Positions 17,881-23,656 of a stretch of DNA of 23,656 bases are shown here, in pieces. The first letter of the stretch is position 1. The number at the start of each line of letters is the position of its first letter. The position numbers were made by a program, and so were the translations under genes. The DNA lies in assembly GCA_002261195.1 (NCBI GenBank), contig MVBO01000023.1, positions 137,134 to 160,789 of the forward strand. The letters run 5' to 3'. The notes beneath the pieces were generated by a model. That model was not told the DNA's origin and did not search any database. It saw nothing but the letters and a program-made list of their open reading frames with translations. Origin of the DNA: Bifiguratus adelaidae (taxonomy: Eukaryota; Mucoromycota; Endogonomycetes; Endogonales).

Positions 17881-19587
17881 TCATAGTTCGTCGTGATGAG
17901 CCTTGCCATTTTTCTCGGCTTCCTGTGCTCTACTTTCCGTTTCAGTCTCATAGACCTTCTCATTGTGCGAGTCACTGGTGCCAGACTGATGTTGACCTTC
18001 CCGGTCAAATCTTCCCAGCTGTTCTATGACATTGGGGTTGTACAATTTGCGCGGTTGTTGCATGCTTTCGTCCGTCAATGAATCTTTGGTAGTATGATCG
18101 TACTTTTGTCGTTCTTTGACGGGAATATCGTAGAAGTCTTGAACGACTTTCTGCAGCGTCTCGTAATGTTTCTTTTGGCGCTCCGCGTCAGCCATCTGCT
18201 CATCTTTTCCCTTGGCATTTGGTTGTTGCTGATTTTGAGTACCCTGTACTCCGTGCATTCGCAGAATTTCATTGACAGCGGCTACAACCTTATCATCATC
18301 GGCGTGGCCGGTTTCCGGACTGTCCATGAAGTCGATATCAATGATAAACTGCTCATCATCCGGTAAATCCATTTTGAGGATTTGACGTAGAGTTTGTGTG
18401 ATCAATCGAGCTTTGGAGTCCTCATAAGAGGATGTTGAACTCGATGGACGCTCCGTTGATCTCTGTGTCGCTTCAGCTTGTCGTTTCGCTTGCTCTTGCT
18501 CTTGCTCTTGCTCCTTTCTCATCACCTCCCTTCGGGCAGATTCGACCTCATATAATGCATCTGAAACAACAGGTCGACATTCGATGTTGTTGACTGGTTC
18601 CTTGATTTTGGGAAGGAAGGTATTCTCTTGGCATAGACGAGGAGTTTGTATAGACATGACATATTGGCAAGTGGACACCTCTTTGATAAACGAAATTTGC
18701 TCGTTGATGTGGCAAGAGAACTATGAGATTCAATTGAAACGTTCACACTATGCTGGTCAATGAATGGGCAACACCTACCTGGACTTCAATTTTTCTTGGC
18801 TTCTTGGTAACATCGCATACAGTTCCGCCGGCCCACCGCTGCACCAAAACATTTTGTTCACCATTCTCGTACAGTGAAGTACGCTTGACTACGGACATTG
18901 GAATGACGCGGTCTGACTTGTCTGACGATGAATCACTTTGGTCAGCTGGATCTGGCGAAACATTGAAAACTCCCAGGAAATTTGAGATAGCGTGTCGATC
19001 ATCCACGCGCGGTATCAGATATGTACCAGGTGTCTTGCCTTGCTCCGTTGGATGCATCTGCCGGATATATCGTTCATGGCAATACTCGTATACCCACCAT
19101 CCATCAGGCTGAAAGGAAAAGTTAGCTCTATAGTGAGATCGATTCTCTTGCCACCTACGTATAAGAGACAGTCCTCCTTTAGTGGCTCTAATAGTTCCAG
19201 GCCCCGTTCAATGCGCTTTCGCCTTGTTTGATGACTGTCTTCCTGAGTAATATCGTTGGTCTGAACTCCTGAATTGGCAGCATTGGGTATACTGCACAGA
19301 TAGCGTTGTCCCGTCGTCCCTCGGAGAAGCAACCGGCGGTAAATCACGTCTTGAGACTGAGTTTTAGTGTCAGGCGCTTTCCTTTCCGTACTAATGTCTG
19401 TGTGGTGTTGCTGTGTGGATGGAGATGATGGAGAGAGTAATGCTGACGCTACTGAATATGGTACCAGCTCGTCAACCATGAGAACTTGATAGTGCGGATG
19501 TGCCAGCAAGTCCTCGAACGCTGAGAGGTAGCTCTGAGCATGCGTGCCCAGCACACTGGCCAGTAACCATGCTACGTGGAAGCGCAT
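17881..19587 (-). CDS. YOS9: ER quality-control lectin Yos9/OS-9 with C-terminal HDEL
   Basis: Spliced model: 19587-19159, 19108-18779, 18720-17881, giving 532 aa (yeast Yos9 is about 540). The signal peptide is MRFHVAWLLASVLGTHAQ. The MRH lectin domain starts EDCLLYPDGWWVYEYCHE. It contains YIRQMHP (the sugar-binding Gln), QRWAGGTVCDVTKKPRKIE (Arg) and FIKEVSTCQYVMSIQTPRLC (Glu and Tyr), so all four mannose-binding residues are visible. The tail is polar and Q/E-rich (a CTC/TTG repeat encodes EQEQEQEQ) and ends AHHDEL. HDEL is the ER-retrieval signal. The protein reads trimmed N-glycans on misfolded proteins and delivers them to the Hrd1 ERAD ligase. It diverges from TAD1 with 30 bp between start codons and converges on GH88. 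Confidence 0.93.
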
Positions 19588-19617
19588 GAGGAAAGAAGCC
19601 GCTTTCCTTTTCTGTCC
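19588..19617. promoter_or_regulatory. 30-bp gap between divergent start codons (YOS9 / TAD1)
   Basis: YOS9 starts at 19587 (minus) and TAD1 at 19618 (plus). There is no TATA element. The plus frame is open back to 19576 but has no earlier ATG, so the spacing is firm unless a 5' exon exists. Confidence 0.5.
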
Positions 19618-21478
19618 ATGTCATGGCGCGCTATCGACGCTTTCCCGGACAAGGTTGCTACTCGTTGCTTGAGCGAGTTCGAGCGACTGCCAAAGCAAGG
19701 AAAGCCTATTGTCGCGAAGGAGCGAGCAGAGTGGACTATCCTTGCTGGCATAGTGCAAGTGTCATCGAGTGACGAGAACTGTGAGTTTATTGCGTTTTGC
19801 CCAACGCTTTTTGGCACCTGAGCTCACATTGTTTGGATAAGCCATCAAAGTCGTGTCTCTAGGGTGAGCACATACCATAATATCTCGGATTCCATTGTAT
19901 TAGAAAGACTCAAGCGTCGCAATGATTAGAACGGGTGTCAAATGCCTTCCTTTGACAAGGATCTCTGTTCATGGCGACGATGTACGTGATAGCCACGCTG
20001 AAGTCATTGCTCGACGTGGATTTATCAGGTAGGCGCGTGCAGCTGGAGCACTTTTTGATAACACAATCCTCACTTTGGGAAACAGTTACTTGGCTAAGCA
20101 AGCAAAAGCAGCATTGCAGAATGAAGAGAGTATATTCTGCAAAGTTGAAGGAGGAGAAGGTCGTCATCGTCTCAAAGTGGAGAACATAACGTTTCACATG
20201 TACATCAGTCAAGCACCATGTAAGTGCACGCTATCGATTCCAAGTACTGGTTTGACAAATGTCTTTGGCAGGTGGAGACGCTTCCATGACGTCTCTGGCA
20301 GAGAGTGGAGATTACAAGGAAGATGATACGTCGAGCACGAGAGCAAGAAAAGTGCCGTCGATTATCGTTGATAACACTTTCCGCAGGAAAAAGCGGAAAT
20401 TGGATGGTGACCAAGTGGCAGAGGAAAGTCCTGCCTCTCCAAAGGATGAACTCTACATTCAAGAGAAGGACTCGCTGTTAAGGAGAGGAAGAGAAAGTTT
20501 TGCTGAGCTAGGGATATTGAGAACAAAGCCTGGTATGCTTACCCGTTCTAGTGAAAGGACGCTTATCTCACTTTAGATGATTAGGACGAGCAGATTCCGA
20601 TCCAAGTCTCAGCATGTCTTGCAGGTGAGACCAATGCGCTGAAAGTGACGTTCTTGACGTATTAAGCATGCTTCCAGTGATAAGCTAGCACGCTGGAATG
20701 TGCTAGGACTGCAATCAGCTTTATTGGCCTCCATTATTGAGCCCATCTTCCTTTCGTCTATCGTCATTGGCGACTGGCATGATGAAGAATCAATGAAGCG
20801 CGCCTTGTATGGTCGGTTGGAGGAAACTGAAGGTCAGTCTTCTCGAGGTCATGATACATGTATTTGACTATACAAATCAGCTTTCCATGCTCATACCCCG
20901 GATATATACGCCACCAAAATGCAATGTCCAGTGTCGCAAACGTGCTTGCAACAACTATACCCATCCGTGCAGTTGATGCCTTCAAACAATGGTAGGACAA
21001 TCAAAGGACCATACTTTATGTATTGATCAAATCTGAAGCCATATCTTGCGTTCGGGGCTGCGAAAAGGCCGAAGTCTTGGTAAATGGTAGAAAGCAAGGT
21101 AGCGCAAAGACATTGAAGGGACCGTCACCGCCCAAAACTCGGTCAGTCAATTTGGCGTTTCAAAGATGGCATGGCTCTGATGGAATTGAATTGCCTAGAT
21201 CACGAATATGCAGTTTGTCGCTGTTCCAACAGTGTCGCGACCTCTATTATCAGTATGCACGCGCTACAAGTACTGCCATCGAGGAATCATCTTTGGGCAC
21301 ATATTATGACTTCAAGATGCTCGCGCGAGAATACCAAGGTGTCAAGCAAGCACTACTGTCGGAACGCTTCTCGGACTGGGTTTGCAAGCCTCAGGCCTAC
21401 GAGGCATTTGATTCAGAAGGCAACGCGAGTTTGGATCAGACAAACGGCAATGATGGCAAGAACGATGAATTACCATAA
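19618..21478 (+). CDS. TAD1: tRNA-specific adenosine deaminase Tad1/ADAT1 (A37 to I37 in tRNA-Ala)
   Basis: Spliced model: 19618-19780, 19842-19863, 19930-20028, 20086-20219, 20272-20532, 20585-20624, 20678-20832, 20881-20991, 21039-21141, 21199-21478, giving 455 aa from ten exons (the second only 22 nt). All phases agree. The start LPKQGKPIVAKERAEWTILA leads to VVSLGTGVKCLPLTR. The deaminase motifs are DSHAEVIARR (Zn His and catalytic Glu), SQAPCGDASM (Zn Cys) and SLSMSCSDKLARWNVLG (second Zn Cys). Later blocks are EPIFLSSIVIGD, EVLVNGRKQGSAKTLKG and LGTYYDFKMLAREYQ. The insert RRKKRKLDGD is a likely nuclear signal. Two introns end in AAG. The gene converges on PAH with 100 bp between stops. 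Confidence 0.95.
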
Positions 21479-21578
21479 TGGTCCTTTTATTCCTTTGGTA
21501 AATCTTAGACGGCCGTAATTTTCTCTAGAGGTTTGCATTGATTAGAGTAACAACTAATTGTATTTTGAAACCCTATTG

Positions 21579-23447
21579 TTACGCTGAAGGGAGTTGCTCA
21601 AGAGCAGCAGTCAAGTTGCGTAGATCGTCCCGGATGGTCTGAGCATAGCGTACAATTTTGTCCTACAGAGCCATTAATACTCTATACCAGCCGATTCCCT
21701 CATGGCATCCTACCTTGGAGTCAAGCACCTCAATGGTTTCTGTAAACGGATTGTACTTGACCGAAAATGGACGGTCCAAGGACGCCGCATACTCTCGAAC
21801 TTTGTCTTTGGCAGAAGTGAAAGAATCGGCGACGAAATATACCTGAAATGGATGTTTAAGCCAATTGTCGCGAGAAGCCGCGTACTTACAGGTTGGTATT
21901 CCGTAATCGGATACTCCGTATTGACAATCTTTTCAGGTTCAAAAGGCTTGTACTCAGCCTTGCGTCCATTGGAATCAGTTGTCCTTCCCAACGCGTAATC
22001 CAATTCGCCAAAAGAACTCAGCAGACCGGCTCCGTAGGCGCGGATCCCGCCATCTTCTGATCGACACAAGCCAAATTCCGCGGTGAACCAGTAGAGGGTG
22101 GATAGCTTCTGAATGTCGGCGTCGCTTGCTCCTAGAGAGGCCAGACCAATCTCTTGAGAGAGTGCGGCAAAGGAAGGATCCGCGAACTTAAAGGCAAGTT
22201 AGTGTACCTATCGTTTCCTAGGTAGCTTACCAGTGGTACATGGCCTAAGAGCTCATGGCACAGGTCGGGCTCAGGCGTATACAGCGGCATGCTTTCGTGT
22301 CGTATATATTGTGTAGCGTGGAATACACGGAAAGCAAGAGCGTTCAAGAAATCGCGCGAGCTCAATAATCCCATCACGGGACGGAGAGTGAAGCCTGTAC
22401 ACTCTTTGAGGAACTTTGAGATATCTTCATGTTGTGGGATGTTGTCGGAACCGTAACCGCAGTTTTGCTGGAGCAGAGGGAAGATGTACTGGTGTTCACG
22501 ACACGCAGAGGTGGAGAATAATTTTGTGAGATTGTTGTATACTTGCTTCCACGTGTTTGTTTCGGTTTCTGTGTACTTGATGCGTGGGATGGGCTGACCT
22601 GTCCGGTAAGTTTTGGCGAGAGCGGTGATCTCTGCACGGCGTGCTCGATAAGTTTGATCTTTAGCACCAGGATGATCCGAACCTGAACGATGCATAACCT
22701 GTTTTAGTAAATATCTTGCGACATAATATAGATAACATACTGAGCTCTTCACCCATCTCCAGCACCTTATCCGCAAAGGTATCCAGATCGGTCATTTTAC
22801 GTGGAAACCATGGGGTAGTGCCTAATTTAACACATCAGAGTCTATGGTCATGTAGCCGACTACCATATCCTTACCATCTCCATCAGCTCCAACAATGCGA
22901 ACTTGCTCCGTCAATTTGGATAGCTCGCTTACAATAGCAGCGACCTGCTGCTGACTGGTTGGAAAAAAGTCGACAAAAAAGTCATAATCCCATTGAGGAG
23001 TTTTGGAAGGTCGACTAAAGGCAAAGGTCGAATCAGAACTACATCAACGTGTCTCGCAGGAATAAGATACCTTTCGATTCTCGTCAAGGATACGTTCAGA
23101 CCTCGCAACACCGCCAAGACTTCATCCAATTTCCCCACTTTGTCATGGATCGCGAAATTCAGTGTCGTCCTGTTGTCCGCCTGCGTTACCGTTGCGAGAC
23201 CACGACGAGCGCTGAATACGTTGCCGTAAGTTGCTTGAAAGAGTCTGACCTTGGATGATTGGGGAATGGAAGGGCTTTGAAGCCTTATCGAAAGTGCGAC
23301 CGGTCTCACAAAAGGTTCCCCGGAGACCGTCGAAAAGCCGGCTCTTGGGGCTCTTTGAGACCCGCGCAAGGTACTCAGTGACCTTGTGTGTAAAATGGAT
23401 TGTACATGGATATCGCGTGGCAATCGCGAGACACTCCTGGTCAACAT
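21579..23447 (-). CDS. PAH: Phenylalanine 4-hydroxylase with ACT domain and mitochondrial-type leader
   Basis: Spliced model: 23447-23071, 23014-22875, 22821-22741, 22682-22231, 22186-21890, 21842-21714, 21662-21579, giving 519 aa. It is a tetrahydrobiopterin/Fe(II) enzyme converting Phe to Tyr. After about 93 leader residues comes the regulatory ACT domain ([39 protein letters not shown]). The catalytic domain runs [50 protein letters not shown] and [19 protein letters not shown]. Both Fe His ligands are in HELLGH and the Glu ligand is in [10 protein letters not shown] short tetramerisation-type helix ends the protein. The leader is Arg/Ser-rich ([17 protein letters not shown], then [11 protein letters not shown]), unlike the short N-terminus of animal PAH. 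The intron at 22187-22230 (44 nt) ends in AAG. Confidence 0.95.
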
Positions 23448-23656
23448 GACTCCGCTGGAAAGGACGATATGCCCTTTGCCACGATGAAAATGTACGGTAT
23501 GAGATTGCCTAATTTGGATGAGCCGGTTGCCCGAAGATTTTTCTCACGGGGTCAATGCCCAATTGTTCGACTCTGCATTGTTGATGTGACAGCATGGACA
23601 CGCGACATGTCGACACATGGGTCGAATATATATATAACGATTCAATGGCGGGGATA
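23448..23656. promoter_or_regulatory. PAH upstream region; TATA tract near right edge
   Basis: The region holds no certain gene. TATATATATAA at 23627-23637 is followed by an ATG at 23645, which may open a plus-strand gene leaving the window. A plus-strand frame is also open from about 23406 to the edge, but it overlaps PAH exon 1 and shows no family features. Confidence 0.3.

Noticed and set aside
23406-23656. Plus-strand frame open to the right edge
   Set aside because: It overlaps PAH exon 1, has a TATA tract inside it and no recognisable motif; it could only be judged with sequence beyond the window.
1-23656. tRNA or rRNA genes, CRISPR arrays, a bacterial-type operon or a secondary-metabolite cluster
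   Set aside because: None was seen on reading both strands; the genes are independent eukaryotic housekeeping and cell-surface genes.

Overview
The window is nuclear DNA of a fungus with a compact, intron-rich genome. About 15 protein genes fill 23.6 kb and carry about 47 short spliceosomal introns of 44-77 nt. The fungal marks are a GPI-anchored Crh-type GH16 cell-wall enzyme, a mitofissin (Atg44/DUF1748), an Ies4-like INO80 subunit and an HDEL-tailed Yos9. Phenylalanine hydroxylase, which Ascomycota and Basidiomycota generally lack, points to an early-diverging lineage (Mucoromycota, Mortierellomycota or Zoopagomycota type). I cannot name the species. All splice models were built by eye from GT/GC...AG sites, phase continuity and protein-family fit. 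Every model given ends in a frame-consistent stop.

Layout, left to right. Ies4-like (-) and an OB-fold ssDNA-binding protein (+) diverge from a 25-bp gap. The OB-fold gene converges on an HDHD3-type HAD hydrolase (-) with 6 bp between stops. The HAD gene diverges from a GPI-type PLC-like phosphodiesterase (+). A DDE-transposase relic follows (about 3440-3640). Next come a Crh-like GH16 transglycosylase (+), a 45-aa one-helix membrane protein (+) and a catalase (+). Mitofissin (-) diverges from a peroxisomal-type KAPA synthase BioF (+). A Thr/Ser-rich one-pass surface protein (+) converges on an NRAMP metal transporter (-). A gamma-butyrobetaine dioxygenase-like gene (-) comes next, then a broken F-box/LRR-like gene (-, 13901-15330). 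A secreted GH88 hydrolase (+) converges on YOS9 (-), which diverges from the tRNA adenosine deaminase TAD1/ADAT1 (+) across 30 bp. TAD1 converges on phenylalanine 4-hydroxylase (-).

There is no operon or single-pathway cluster. Recurrent themes are cell surface (GH16, PLC-like, mucin-like), organelle metabolism (catalase, BioF with a C-terminal AKL, mitofissin, carnitine biosynthesis, PAH with a mitochondrial-type leader) and quality control (Yos9, Tad1). The genome-architecture signals worth checking are four divergent pairs with start codons less than 100 bp apart, very small exons (10, 20, 22 and 31 nt), one GC-AG intron, several AAG acceptors, and TTAGGG-type motifs in at least three promoters.
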